Source: Cladosporium sp. IMV 00045
Lineage: Eukaryota; Ascomycota; Dothideomycetes; Cladosporiales; Cladosporiaceae
Reading direction: 5' to 3'
Assembly: GCA_001931905.2 (NCBI GenBank)
Contig: MSJI02000918.1
Span: 79,510-143,509, forward strand
Length of the DNA stretch: 64,000 nucleotides
The notes under the pieces are model-generated. The model saw only the letters and a list, made by a program, of their open reading frames with translations, ran no database searches and was not told the DNA's origin. Below, one piece after another: positions 11,820 through 22,237 of the stretch (position 1 is its first letter; the number at the start of each line of letters is the position of its first letter). Position numbers and translations under genes: made by a program.

Positions 11820-12121
11820 GGCGCATGAAATTTAATCGAGTTGAAGAAGGAGTGAGTTGGGAAAGAGAAAAATGTCAATACCCCTTGTGCAGGACAGTCG
11901 ATTATCCTCGAAAAATTACGAGCGTTTCTTATACATGAACAAGAGTGACAGCCAGCCATCACCCGTCGACCAAATTGATCAAGTCTCATCAATGCCTCAA
12001 GCGCGATTCTCACGAACCCTCATGAGGACGGACTAGAAGAATCCTCACGGTCCCTCCATCCCGCCCAAACGCGCCTTAACAAACCCTATCCATGAACCCA
12101 CTCGCCTGCCCTTCCCTCACC
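11820..12121. other. short convergent 3' region
   Basis: About 300 bases between the stop of the WD40 gene and the stop of the membrane protein on the opposite strand. Presumably overlapping or adjacent 3' UTRs. Nothing else seen. Confidence 0.5.
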
Positions 12122-13415
12122 CTACCCCCTCACCCTCCCAACCACCCCATCCCCCTCCTTCACGACCTCCTCATACCCAGGCGAAGGCAACCCACCCCCC
12201 TCCCCACCCAGAATCACAGGCGACGGCACAGCCTGCCAATGCAACAAGTCCGGATTCGCGCGCACGCTACTCTTCGTGCTCCCATACGCCGGCGGCGGAG
12301 CCTTGCTGCTGTGGGAAGAAGCTTCGCGTACGCCATCGTCGTCTTCGTCTTCTTCCATGGAAGGCAGGGAGAAGACTTGCGCCATTTCCCGGCCGGCGCG
12401 GTGGACGTCGCGTCTACTGTCGTGCATAACCGGGTCCGAGACGACGTGCACAGGGATGGGCGTGGGCGGGACGAAATGCTCATCAGAGCAGAGGAGGATG
12501 GAGGGCTCGTCCCGCGGCTAGACTCCTGCTTTCAGAACTACCATCACGCGCGTGCGCGTTGTGCGCTCTCCTCTTCCGTCTGCGAGGCGCGGGTTCGATG
12601 CGTACGATTCGCGTTTTGCTGCGGCTGAGAAGACGGAGCGGAAACAGCACAGACGCACCAAGGAGTGAATGAAAGCTATGGTCGTGAGGAGGAGGGAGAG
12701 GACGAAGAGGACGTGGAGGATGGGGGAGACGGGGGAGGAGGTCGCTAGGGCTAGGTCTGAGGGGACGATGGTGTTGTCAGTGTTGTGTTGCGTGATTCTG
12801 TTGTAAGGAGGATGGTGGACACTCACACGTTCCCAAAAGACCACAGACGACGCACGCGAGGATGGTGCTGATGGTCCATTGCACAGCATTGGAGGGAGGA
12901 CTCCGGTGGCGTTCTTGCTTGTGCTTACGGGGTTTGGCGTGTCGACGCTTCCAGGCTTGTTGTTGGCGTTCGATTTGTTTCTGATGGATGAAAATCGACA
13001 AGGCAGGGGAGCTGAGGTCTGGGTGCCCGTTGGCTGTGAGGACTCGTGTGTTGTCAAGTACTGCTGTATCTGGTCGATTTGCGGGCTCTTGATGTCGCCA
13101 TGGCGGGAAGAGGACTCCCGGTATCTCCTCTGGTGGAGTAGTTGGTGTCGACTCTGTGGGACTTGTTGGTCGTACGTTCGATCGAGTAGATTGCTTCTCT
13201 GTTCCGGATTTCGCAATGACAGGGCTTGGAAGGATATTCAAGTCATGTGAATGGGCCCATGGCGATACTGGAGAAATAGCAGCACTCCCATGGCCTAGCA
13301 CGGATCGACGTAGAAGATCTCGAACATTGTCATGCACACGCGACAACCGCGACGGTCGCGAATCTTCCACAATCCCGGCCTCCAAATTACCAGAGTCAGG
13401 CAAAGGACTGCGCAT
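12122..13415 (-). CDS. unrecognised two-helix membrane protein with PPPAYG motif; frame crosses a TAG
   Basis: The ATG is at 13413-13415. Exon 1 is 12827-13415; intron 12757-12826 (70 nt); exon 2 begins at 12756. The N-terminal half is Ser/Pro/Thr-rich with a basic Gln/Arg/Lys stretch (about 145-172). Two hydrophobic segments follow, WTISTILACVVCGLLGTYLAL and ILHVLFVLSLLLTTIAFIHSL. The frame reaches TAG at 12518-12520. The same frame then runs on for 131 more codons. They contain SKAPPPAYG and VRANPDLLHW, a Pro-Tyr tail seen after the membrane helices in many fungal proteins of unknown function. So the TAG is probably inside an unrecognised in-frame intron; GTGCGT..CTAG at 12518-12658 (141 nt) fits. 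Otherwise it is a real interruption. Function unknown. Confidence 0.6.
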
Positions 13416-14555
13416 GGTCGACTAGATACGCAATGTCAAGGTAAATGAAGAGAAAGGCCACCGAGTCGATCATTCATAGCAATGTAAGAAAGACCACAAG
13501 AAACATCAACCCGTGAAGAAACGCAATCGTCTTAGAAATCTCGAAAGAAAACAATCGCGTTCAAAAACAAACCAAAAAGCCTACAACCTTGCATGTCCTC
13601 TCAGCTTGCATCCTCGACGAACCCCTTCCGACACGACATGATAGGTCCACAACCTCCCTTAACAAGCAAACGTGCAACGTAGCACAGCAGACCGTCAAAG
13701 CACAATTGAGCCGTCAGGAACAATGCAGCAACATCGATAATGCAACGCCTACAAAGAAACCAAGCAAGAAAGGAAAAAGAAGGTGTGTATCACCAGACGA
13801 GAGGCAAAAAACGCAAAAGCGCCACACCCACGAAGGAAGCGAAGAGACGACAGCCAATGAGTGGGGCTCTACCTTCGCAGCAGGGACGTGCCGCGCGAAT
13901 TGGAGTGTGAATCAGAAGAGAACTGGGTGATGAGATGGTGTGGTGGTGTTGCTGCGGGAATCTGAAACCGGCTTGGGTGCAGCGGGACCGGCTTGTTGGG
14001 CTGGAGCTTCGGTGGCCAATCGACGCTGGTGACAGGGGTTGGGCTGCTGCTCATGCGTGAGCGGGTGCATCAACTGACTGTTATGATGTATATTCTGATG
14101 GGTATGGTTGCGGTGGCGAAGATGGAAGGTGTGCGTGATCAGGCACCAAGGACTCTTGACGTGTGGCGACAAGTAGTAAAGTAGCTAGCGTTCGATGCAT
14201 TGCAACGCTGTTTGCTATTTGACTGAAGTCGAGCAAAGTCGCAAATGGCAGACACGGTCAGTGATTGGTGCGAAACTGTTGGGTCGATGATGACGGGTAA
14301 ATACTAACGACAAAAGAAATGAGCTGGTGGCATAGTGGTAGGTAGGTATATACACTAGAAATTAACTATAAGAAATATGGTAATATGTAAAAGTAGATCT
14401 GATCGGTGAGAGCACCTCAATCATTCAGTCCAGTCAAAGAATAAAAAGAAAAGGTATAAAACGAAAAGTTATTTGTTCGTGATGCTGGCACACGGCAGTG
14501 CACCAAGCTCGAATCCAACAAAATGGATTCAATTTAGCACTCCATCAGAAGCCAC
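13416..14555. other. intergenic, 1.1 kb, no gene seen
   Basis: Upstream of the membrane protein and downstream of the secreted repeat protein. A tRNA-like A-box string at about 14328-14342 has no matching B-box, so no RNA gene is called. Confidence 0.5.
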
Positions 14556-16728
14556 TTAGGCAAAGTCGGCAAGAATCTCGTCGACGCTGGGGTCGCTGTC
14601 TTCGGCGGCAGGCTTCTCACCGCCCTCAGCGGGAGAAGGCTTGACCATTTCAGGGGAGAACTCCTCGTGCTGCTCAGTGATGGCGCGGCCCATCAGGCCA
14701 GCGAGAGGGTTGACAGGTGCGCTGGAGGACTTGGCGGGCTTGGAAGCAGTCGGGGCGGGGGCATTGCCCTTGGACTCAGTTGGTGCTTCAGGCTTCTTGC
14801 CCATCAGACCAGCGAGAGGAGACTCGGACTCGGACTCAGACTCAGGCTTAGCGGCGGACTCAGGCTTAGCGGGGGCGGCCTCCTCGGGCTTTCCCTCAGC
14901 AGGGCCCTCAGGCTTCTTGCCGAAGAGAGCAGCGAAGGGAGAAGACTCCTCCTCCTCGGACTCAGGCTTCTGGCCCTCAGGCTTGCCAGCGGGCTCGGTG
15001 GCGTTCTTCTCATCCTTCTTGCCAAAGAGAGCGGCGAAAGGGAGAGGACTCCTCAGGCTTCTCCTCAGGGGCACCACCAGTAGGGGCAGCAGCGGCCTGA
15101 GCAGGCTTGGAGGAGGCGGGAGGGCCAGCGGCAGGGGGAGGAGCCTGCTTGCGCTGCAGGGGAACGAGGAAGCTGTCAAGAGGGCTGCCGCCGGCGGGCT
15201 TTCCCTGGGGCTTAGCGGGGGCATCGGTCTTGTAGACGGGCTTGTTGGTGCGAGACATGCGAGCGTTGCTGCGGTCGCCGCCTCTGGCAGGGGCGGAAGA
15301 AGAGGGCGCAGGGAAGCTCTGGGCAGGGGGAGGAGCAGAGAATCCGGTGGGCTGAGCGTTCACGACCGGGGCGGCGGTGGGCTGAGCAACACCCTGGGGT
15401 TGGGCGGGGGGTGCGGAACCAGAAGGAGCGGCGAAGCCACCGAAGCCTTGCTCCTGGGCGGGCATGCCAGAGGGCTGGGCGACACCTTCAGGCTGGCTAG
15501 GAGTCTCGAAGCGAGTGTCGAAGCGGTCACCCTCCTCGAAGGCCTCACGCTTGATGGGAAGACCGCCGATGGGGAGCGCGTCGAGCTTGTCAAGCTTTTC
15601 CATGTGCTTGTTGATGCCGTAGAAGCCAGCGTTGCCAGTGCCAGACGGCTGAGCAGAGGTAGCGTTGGCAGCAGGAGAGGTGATGTTCTTTGCGTCTTCG
15701 ACAGGAGTAGCGGTCTTCTCGTCCTCAGCCTGGCGCTTAGCGATAGGGAGGTCAGGAAGCTGGGGAATGTCCTGGCGCTTGCCGAGGGGGAGGCCACCGA
15801 GAAGACCAGTGAGCTGGTCAGTAGGACCGGAGCTGGACTCAGTCGCGGGAGCAGTCTCGTTCTTGGGGGTGGCGGCCTCGGTCTCGTTCTTCTTCGCGGC
15901 AGCAGGCTCAGCGGAAGACTCGTTCTTCGCGGGAGCATCCTCGCCCATCAGCTTCTTGAAGTCGAAGCCCTTGGTGATCTCGTGAGTAGGGAGTTCATCC
16001 ATCTTAAGAGCATCGGTGTTGGTCTCGTTCTTGGGCGCAGCAGCAGGTTCCTCGGAGGTGGCGTTGGAGGGCTTGGCCTCCTTGTCTTCCTTGCCCATTC
16101 CCATGAGCTTCTTGAAGTCGAAGAGGTTCTTGGTTGGAAGGTCTTCAGCCTTGAGGGCGTCGGAGGACTCGTTCTTGGGAGCAGCGGCGGCAGCAGGCTC
16201 TTCAGAAGTGGCGTTGGTAGCAGCAACCTTGGGCTCCTCTGTGGACTCAGAAGCCGGCTTGGTAGAGGGAACAGTCTCGTTCTTCTTAGGCTGCTCGTGC
16301 TTCAAAGAATCGAGGTAAGCCTGCAGCTTGGCTTCCTGGTCGGCCTCATCATAGTCACCATCGGCGGTGAAGGTGTCGAGGTAAGCATCGAGCGGGTCCT
16401 CGGGCTCAGCAGCAGCCTTGCGGTCCTGCTCCTCAGTGAACTCGCGGAATGAGGGCTGGCCGGCAGGAGCGCCAGTGGGCTCGGCTGCCTGACGACGGCC
16501 GATTCCAGGCAGCCCAGGGATCAGGCCGCCAGAAGAAGAAGATGCAGGGGCAGAGGAGGACGAAGATGGCTCTTCCTCCTGTCTGCGAGCAAGGTTTGCC
16601 ACCTCAGCGGCCTTAGGCAGGCCAGAAGGGTGAGCGATCTTGGTGCTCAAGCCAGTGACTTTAGGAGCGGGAGCAGGAACGGCAGCCGCGCCAGCGGCGA
16701 GCAACGAAACGAGGGTGGTGAGGTGCAT
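14556..16728 (-). CDS. secreted, repeat-rich, sequon-studded protein with an apparent +1 frameshift
   Basis: The ATG at 16726-16728 starts a clear signal peptide (MHLTTLVSLLAAGAAAVPAP). The first frame runs to a stop at 15010 (572 aa). The natural continuation is in the next frame, 15036 down to 14556. Removing one base of the AAA run at 15037-15039 gives one 723-aa frame. The sister repeat near 14935-14941 has AA at that place. Content is acidic low-complexity with repeated blocks: FDFKKLMG (twice), PFAALFGKK (twice, one on each side of the shift), PLAGLMG (twice). More than ten N-x-S/T sequons and dibasic sites (LARRQ, GIGRRQ, PLGKRQ, PIAKRQ, LPIKRE) are present. Seen: secretion signal, repeats, sequons. 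Inferred: possible Kex2 processing and heavy glycosylation. No family or function recognised. Confidence 0.65.
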
Positions 16729-18042
16729 TGTGTCGACCTCTGACGTGATAAAACTAGAAACAAAGAACGAATGGCAAGCTGCGCTTGATGGAGTGGGATG
16801 GGAAGAAAAGAAAGAATCATGATAATTGCGATTGGGATTTTTACTTATGCTGCCCTTGAGCTTGCATGCAAGACAGTCCCTAAGACAAGCATAACAGCGT
16901 GTATTTGCTTGAGCTTCTAACGATCTGCACCGTTGCAGTAAATAAATTGGCGGTTTGGAAGTGAGGTGCAAGCGGAGCGCGGAGTTGGGTGAGGGAGATG
17001 TGCTGATATAGGAAGAGCGTTGCTTAACAGAGATGCGGGCCGAGATTGAAAGTCAACAGTGCAGGTCTGGCAGGACGGTGAAAGGCACGCAATGGGTCAG
17101 GGCTGACAAGTGATGCCGCAGAATGTCTCTGACGGGTGTGAGGGAGTAATGTCGAGTGAACACAACCCGTGATTACGGCGTCGGCATACAGATGAGTCCA
17201 ATCTCAGGCACCGGAGCTGCTGCTTAGTCGTCCCGTAGGCATGCCAGCGAGCGTGAAAGTGACGGCAGACAACTCCACGTCGAAGCAAAGCATCGGAGTA
17301 CGTTCCCGGCCGTGCTGAAGTGATATGCAGTGATATTCCGCCTTGCAAGGCAGTTTGCAATCCGAATGTCGTCGCGTGCGAATGTTGATCTTGCAGGCAA
17401 TGAGTGCGAGATTGGCTCGGAGCCGTCAACGTGTCTTCAGTACCATGGCAAGTCAAGATAACACTGTGATAAACAAGGGCGTTACGTGCCTTGTCGTGGA
17501 AGATACATGTATCAGTGATTAATGAAATCGATGCTGTTCCGTTCCTTTAGCTGACCATGTCAGTTTCGTGCGAGGAGGAAGGAGAGGAGACTTGGGCCTT
17601 CGGACTTGGCCACGCGATTCCACGCTGGAGACGCGAGCAATCTCTCCATGCAACACACCTCGAACAAAACAACAATATATCACGCGCTGATGATCCGGGA
17701 AAAATTGAGGACAGAGAGAACACAGGACATCCTCAAAATCATCTGGCCTTCGTTCACCAATTCACTTCCTGCCAAAGCTTAAGTGAGGCTGCCCAGCTCG
17801 GCCAATCACAAATCAGCTAGACGAGTGGAGTAATCTGGTCAGCACTCGCGATGATCGCATCATTGTTGACGTCGACGTCCTCTCTTCCCGGCGGGCACAT
17901 GCCATGCAACACCGATATTGTTTGCGTGCAGAATAGCTAGCCAGCATCATCGTCTACTCCTCCTGCTGCCTTAGTAGAACACCGCATGTAAGCCCTCTTT
18001 CTCCCATCTCTCCTTCCCTCCCACTACCTCTACTGTACCTTC
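16729..18042. other. intergenic, 1.3 kb, two divergent upstream regions
   Basis: Contains the promoters of the secreted repeat protein (minus strand) and the AIF-like oxidoreductase (plus strand). A pyrimidine-rich leader precedes the ATG at 18043. No gene seen. Confidence 0.5.
17802..17806 (+). promoter_or_regulatory. CCAAT box upstream of the AIF-like gene
   Basis: A CCAAT pentamer in GGCCAATCACAA context, about 240 bases before the start codon at 18043. CCAAT is the binding site of the fungal HAP/CBC complex, which controls many iron and respiratory genes. That would suit a Rieske protein, but a single pentamer is weak evidence. Confidence 0.3.
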
Positions 18043-19818
18043 ATGTTCCCTTCGCTCCGTCAAGCTCCATCCCTCTTCCGACAGCCCATACAACAGAAAG
18101 CTTTACGACTTCAATTCCACCAGCGAGCCCAATTCTCCCAATCCCTTCGAACAATGGCGTCCGAATTCAAGCTCAAGGGCTTGACCAGCATCGACCTGAA
18201 GAATGGTCAGAAGCAAGAGGCCGAGGTTGAAGGCATCGAGGGCGGCAAGGTCCTTCTGGTCAAGGCCCAGGATGGCCTCCACGCAATGTCACCAAACTGC
18301 ACCCACTACGGAGCTCCCATGATGAAGGGTGTCGTGACTGGCGACGGACGAATCACCTGCCCATGGCACGGTGCTTGCTTCAAGATCTCAACCGGTGATG
18401 TCGAGGACGCACCTGCTCTGGACCCGTTGGCCAAGTTCAAGGTTGTGCAAAAGGACGGCGCTGTCTTTATCTCAGGAGACGAGTCTGCCCTCAAGGCTGG
18501 AAGGAGAAAGCTTGACATCAAGTGCTCTGCCAAATCTCAAGACAATGTTGTCATTGTCGGCGGTGGCAGTGGTGCTCTCGGTGCCATTGAGGGCCTGCGT
18601 GCTGGTGGCTACTCTGGAAAGATCACCGTCATTTCCTCTGAGCCTTACCAGCCCATTGACCGCACCAAGCTTTCCAAGGCTTTGATCACCGACTTGTCCA
18701 AGATCGCTTGGAGGAGCCCAGACTTCTACAAGGAAGGCGACGTCGAACTCGTGACCGGAAAGGCAGTCAAGTCGGTCGATTTCAAGGGCAAGAGTGTCAC
18801 TTCCGACGACGGCAAGTCCTACAAATATTCCAAGCTCATTCTTGCATCTGGAGGTATTGCCAAATACCTGCCAATGGAGGGTTTGAAGGGCGACCTGGGC
18901 AATGTCTTCGTCATCCGTGCACTCTCCGATGCCCAGGCGATCATGAATGCCGCTGGCCAAGATGGTGGCAAGAAGATCGTCATTGTCGGAAGCAGCTTCA
19001 TCGGCATGGAAGTCGGCAACGCTCTCGCAGGCATGAAGCACGACGTCACCATCGTCGGCATGGAAGAAGAGCCCATGCAAGCCGTCATGGGCAAGCAGAT
19101 TGGCAACATCTTCCGCAAGCTCCTCGAGAAGAACGGCGCCAAGTTCAAGCTCGGTGCATCCGTCGAAAAGGGCACTCCCAGCAGCTCCGACGGCTCCAAG
19201 GTTGGCGCAGTACAGCTCAAGGACGGAACCTCTCTTGAAGCAGACCTCGTCGTCGAGGGCGTCGGCATCCGTCCCTCTACCGAATACCTTCAAGAGAACC
19301 CCTCCGTCAAGCTCGAAAAAGACGCCTCCATCCTCGTCAACGAGAAGTTCCAAATCCCCAACGTCTCCGACGCCTTCGCCATCGGCGACATCGCCACCTT
19401 CCCCTACCACGGCCCCAGCGGCGCCGGCAAACCCGTGCGCATCGAGCACTGGGATGTGGCGCAGAACGCCGGCCGCAGCGTGGCTCTCACCATCAACACC
19501 AACGGCGCAGAGCACAAGTCCTTCATCCCCGTCTTCTGGTCCGCTCCTGGCTCTCAGGTGCGCTACTGCGGCAACACCCCTCACGGCTGGGACGACCTGA
19601 TCGTGCACGGCGAGACGGACGTCAGCGAGGGCAAGCAGAGCTGGACCGCGTACTACACCAAGGGCGAGGAGGTCGTCGCCGTCGCCAGCATGATGCGCGA
19701 TCCTTATATGGCGCAGAGCGCCGAGCTGATGAGGAGGGGCAAGATGCCCAGCAAGAGCGATCTGCAGAAGGGCGTGGAGATTCTGGACATCAGCATTCCT
19801 AGCGACGTGAAGATCTGA
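18043..19818 (+). CDS. Rieske [2Fe-2S] / FAD-NAD(P)H oxidoreductase, AIFM3 (AIF-like) type
   Basis: Single exon, 591 aa. Residues 1-38 are Arg/Gln/Ser-rich with few acids and look like a mitochondrial presequence; a second ATG at residue 38 (MASEFKLKG) could give a cytosolic form. A Rieske domain spans about 42-147 with the ligands C86-T-H88 and C106-P-W-H109. A pyridine-nucleotide-disulfide oxidoreductase core follows. It has the FAD Rossmann motif VVIVGGGSGALG (about 169-180), the NAD(P) motif IVIVGSSFIGMEVG (about 312-325) and a terminal FAD-binding segment with AFAIGDIATFP. The domain order is that of AIFM3/AIFL and related ferredoxin-reductase-like enzymes. Family call confident; substrate unknown. 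No intron, unlike most neighbours. Confidence 0.9.
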   Translation: MFPSLRQAPSLFRQPIQQKALRLQFHQRAQFSQSLRTMASEFKLKGLTSIDLKNGQKQEAEVEGIEGGKVLLVKAQDGLHAMSPNCTHYGAPMMKGVVTGDGRITCPWHGACFKISTGDVEDAPALDPLAKFKVVQKDGAVFISGDESALKAGRRKLDIKCSAKSQDNVVIVGGGSGALGAIEGLRAGGYSGKITVISSEPYQPIDRTKLSKALITDLSKIAWRSPDFYKEGDVELVTGKAVKSVDFKGKSVTSDDGKSYKYSKLILASGGIAKYLPMEGLKGDLGNVFVIRALSDAQAIMNAAGQDGGKKIVIVGSSFIGMEVGNALAGMKHDVTIVGMEEEPMQAVMGKQIGNIFRKLLEKNGAKFKLGASVEKGTPSSSDGSKVGAVQLKDGTSLEADLVVEGVGIRPSTEYLQENPSVKLEKDASILVNEKFQIPNVSDAFAIGDIATFPYHGPSGAGKPVRIEHWDVAQNAGRSVALTINTNGAEHKSFIPVFWSAPGSQVRYCGNTPHGWDDLIVHGETDVSEGKQSWTAYYTKGEEVVAVASMMRDPYMAQSAELMRRGKMPSKSDLQKGVEILDISIPSDVKI

Positions 19819-20982
19819 GGAAATTGTGTCTTTTGTTTGTGTGAGGAGATGGTGGAATGGGCAATAATAATGATGAACGCGAGCATACGCATGAATTTAA
19901 TGCAGTACGATAATTCAGTACCACTTCATTATCCCTTTCAGTCTTGCACGCTTCTCGTCTGCTTTTCAGCACCTCTGTCTCCGACTTAGCCTACTGCCTA
20001 CTGCATGCGTGTAGTCAATGTAGAGAGTGAAGATTCGATAATTTGTGGCAGGGAGGGAGATACGATCAGGGCGGTGATATATTGGTTTCATTACTGTTTG
20101 AATGTGGGTCGTTTCGTTCTTTGATGGGTCTGTTCGGATATATTGAACAGTTGGGAGGTTTTGAAGTCCAGTATCTTATTACTTCGATGATGAGACTGGT
20201 CGGCCATGGATGCCCGTTGCCATTGGACGGTGCATGCTCGATTACTAGAGCGCGAATGGTAAGATCTTGGGGATCATTTTGTTGGTTGTTCGTCAGTCTT
20301 GTGGCTGCTGCGATCAGTCCATTTTCGTGTACTAATCTGTCTATTGCTGTGAATAGGCTCGTCTAGTGGCTTGTGGGAGTTACTGAGGGTTCTGGAACTC
20401 CATGTACACATGTATGCACAGTTCTGTCTGCATTACTATCTTGATCGGAGGTGGGAGGACAAGTTGGAAATCCACAAACATGTGGCTGTGGAGTATTTGC
20501 TTTTTGGATTTGGTGTGTAAAGGACATACCGACCACCACGCAGCGAGAGGTGAGCAAAGCAGGGGTCCGATATATTTACCAATAGTCGAAAACACAATGA
20601 TTCTTGTTTGAAGTGTATAATTTCAACGACACTCGGGGTTTTTCGTGATTCACATCAAACAATTAACCCCAACCCTAACCCTACCGGATGAGATGTGAGA
20701 CATCAGCACCGTTGATCGCATCTCAAGCCAAACCTTCGTCACCTTTGCTTGATTGTAGACGACATCTGATCGATCGCGGGGAGTTAGAATTGCTAGGTTT
20801 CGATTGAAGAGACAAACATGCAGAGATCTTGTCTACCACAGACGCGATCTCAACACAAGCTCAAATCGGTACAAGCCAGCAAACAATGACCAATATATCG
20901 TGTAGAAAAGGACGTAACGATTGACGCTATCGTCGTTCGCATATAGCCTCATCGTCAACGCTAACATCATTCTCTCGCCAAC
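19819..20982. other. intergenic, 1.2 kb
   Basis: 3' UTR of the AIF-like gene and upstream region of the coiled-coil gene. Apart from the telomere-like short repeat at 20665-20684 I see no feature. The ORFs present are short and unstructured. Confidence 0.5.
20665..20684 (+). repeat. short interstitial telomere-like (AACCCT) run
   Basis: Three adjacent AACCCN units (one AACCCC, then two AACCCT), the complement of the TTAGGG telomere repeat of filamentous fungi. It lies about 300 bases before the next start codon. Too short for a telomere relic to be sure. Could equally be a telobox-type promoter element for a Tbf1/Teb1-like protein. Confidence 0.45.
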
Positions 20983-21477
20983 ATGCCGGCCAGATTCTGG
21001 GCGAAGCGCAAGGAACACGAATCCCTAGAGTCCAGGCTCAGCACGATAGAAAGCTACTTCGAGGGTGCCGACATTCCTGCAGAAGTTGCGAATCGATTTG
21101 AGACTTTCATGAAAACCGACTTGACGAAGAAATTGGAAACCCTGGAGAGAAGACAACACCGTTTAGACGTTGCCATGTCTGCTCGGAAAGAAGAAATCGC
21201 AAATATGCAGCAATCATTCCAGGCGCTCGACTACGACATGGCCAACGTTCCAGCGGAAGTTGCGAAACGTTGGGACGACTTCATAGAGACTTCTGACTTG
21301 CTGAAGAGAGTGGAAAAACTGAAGAGTATACTGAACCGCCTCGGCGACGCCGTAGTCTTTCGAAAAGAAGAGATCGTAGCTGCGCAAGAAATACTTTCGC
21401 GAGCACTGAACAGTTCTGGGTCTGACGGGCCCGAGGAGTCTCAGGAATCAGAAAAAGGTGATGGGCGTTCGACATAG
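20983..21477 (+). CDS. small coiled-coil protein with an internal duplication
   Basis: Single exon, 164 aa, ATG at 20983. Not a family I recognise. Two homologous segments of about 55 residues can be aligned by eye. The first starts at IPAEVANRFETFM (about 35) and the second at VPAEVAKRWDDFI (about 89). Each continues into a heptad-like Leu/Lys/Glu stretch containing LEKL or LETLERR, and then RKEEI. The tail is Ser/Glu-rich. This suggests a soluble helical hairpin or coiled-coil duplicated in tandem. No signal peptide or membrane segment. Function cannot be inferred. The regular duplication argues that it is truly coding. Confidence 0.65.
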   Translation: MPARFWAKRKEHESLESRLSTIESYFEGADIPAEVANRFETFMKTDLTKKLETLERRQHRLDVAMSARKEEIANMQQSFQALDYDMANVPAEVAKRWDDFIETSDLLKRVEKLKSILNRLGDAVVFRKEEIVAAQEILSRALNSSGSDGPEESQESEKGDGRST

Positions 21478-21766
21478 TCTGTTCATCAGAATGGAGAAAG
21501 AGCTGGGAGACTTCAAGAATCCTGTATGCCTGCCGCAGACCACTGATTGGGACCACCCACAAGACACTGACGGAACTTGCATCAGTTTAAAATCAGTGTA
21601 GCAGACCAAAGTGGTTCACATGGAGACAAAGTAACCACGCAACTTCTCCTTCATATTGGAAACCAGTGATATAACAGCTTCAATTGTAAGCTTGAATCAT
21701 AGCAAGCCGGGTATCTTTCCATAACTCCATAAGCGCCTTCAATAATCAAAGCTCTTCTGTCCCGAA

Positions 21767-22237
21767 TCAAGCATCAACTTTCCCACCAGAAGCCTCCAGC
21801 ACCGTCCGCACATCATCCTTCATATCAGGAATAGCACTCATCATCTCCTTGCCTAAAATGTCCCTGAAGTGCGCAAACGCCTCAGCCCTTCCTTTCTGCA
21901 ATTGGTTGTACTGCATCACGAGCTCTACTATCTGTCGCTTGTAGACGTCCGGATTGCGCTTATCCTCGACGTACTGGATCAGGTCTATGGGAACCGTAGT
22001 CGGCAGACGACGCGAGGTTCTGGTGAGCTCTTGCAGGTTTTGCAGTAGCTGTTTGATCTCTGTGCTCATTGCTTCTTGGGTGCTCGAGCCTTGGTAGTCA
22101 TGTGCTTGCACGAGGAGCACGTAGAGATTTGTGATGATCTGGCGAAGGTGCCCTGGCGAGGTTTGTTAGATGTGCTGAGGATTCGATTTGGGATGCGATG
22201 ATCACCTACTATCAACATCTGCCGGCGTAGCATCCAT
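21767..22237 (-). CDS. med10: Mediator subunit Med10 (Nut2)
   Basis: Two exons: 22210-22237 (28 nt) and 21767-22152, with a 57-nt intron (GTAGGT..CAG), giving 137 aa. The family pattern is clear: HLRQIITNLYVLLVQAHDYQG, then VPIDLIQYVEDKRNPDVYKR, then GRAEAFAHFRDILGKEM. Med10 is a conserved subunit of the Mediator middle module, bridging activators and RNA polymerase II. Length is normal for fungi. The first coding exon carries only nine codons, so the start is less certain than the body. It is divergent from the DRG1-type gene. Confidence 0.9.

Noticed and set aside
14320..14420. tRNA-like A-box string (TGGCATAGTGGTAGG)
   Set aside because: No B-box (GGTTCRANNCC) at a suitable distance and no acceptor-stem pairing seen.
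14641..16452. Open frame of about 600 codons on the plus strand through the secreted repeat gene
   Set aside because: It is antisense to a gene with a signal peptide, codon periodicity and sequons. Its own protein is a Gly/Leu/Ser-rich mirror of the repeats.
18472..19608. Open frame of 378 codons on the minus strand in the AIF-like gene
   Set aside because: Shadow of a strongly coding sense frame; no domain content.
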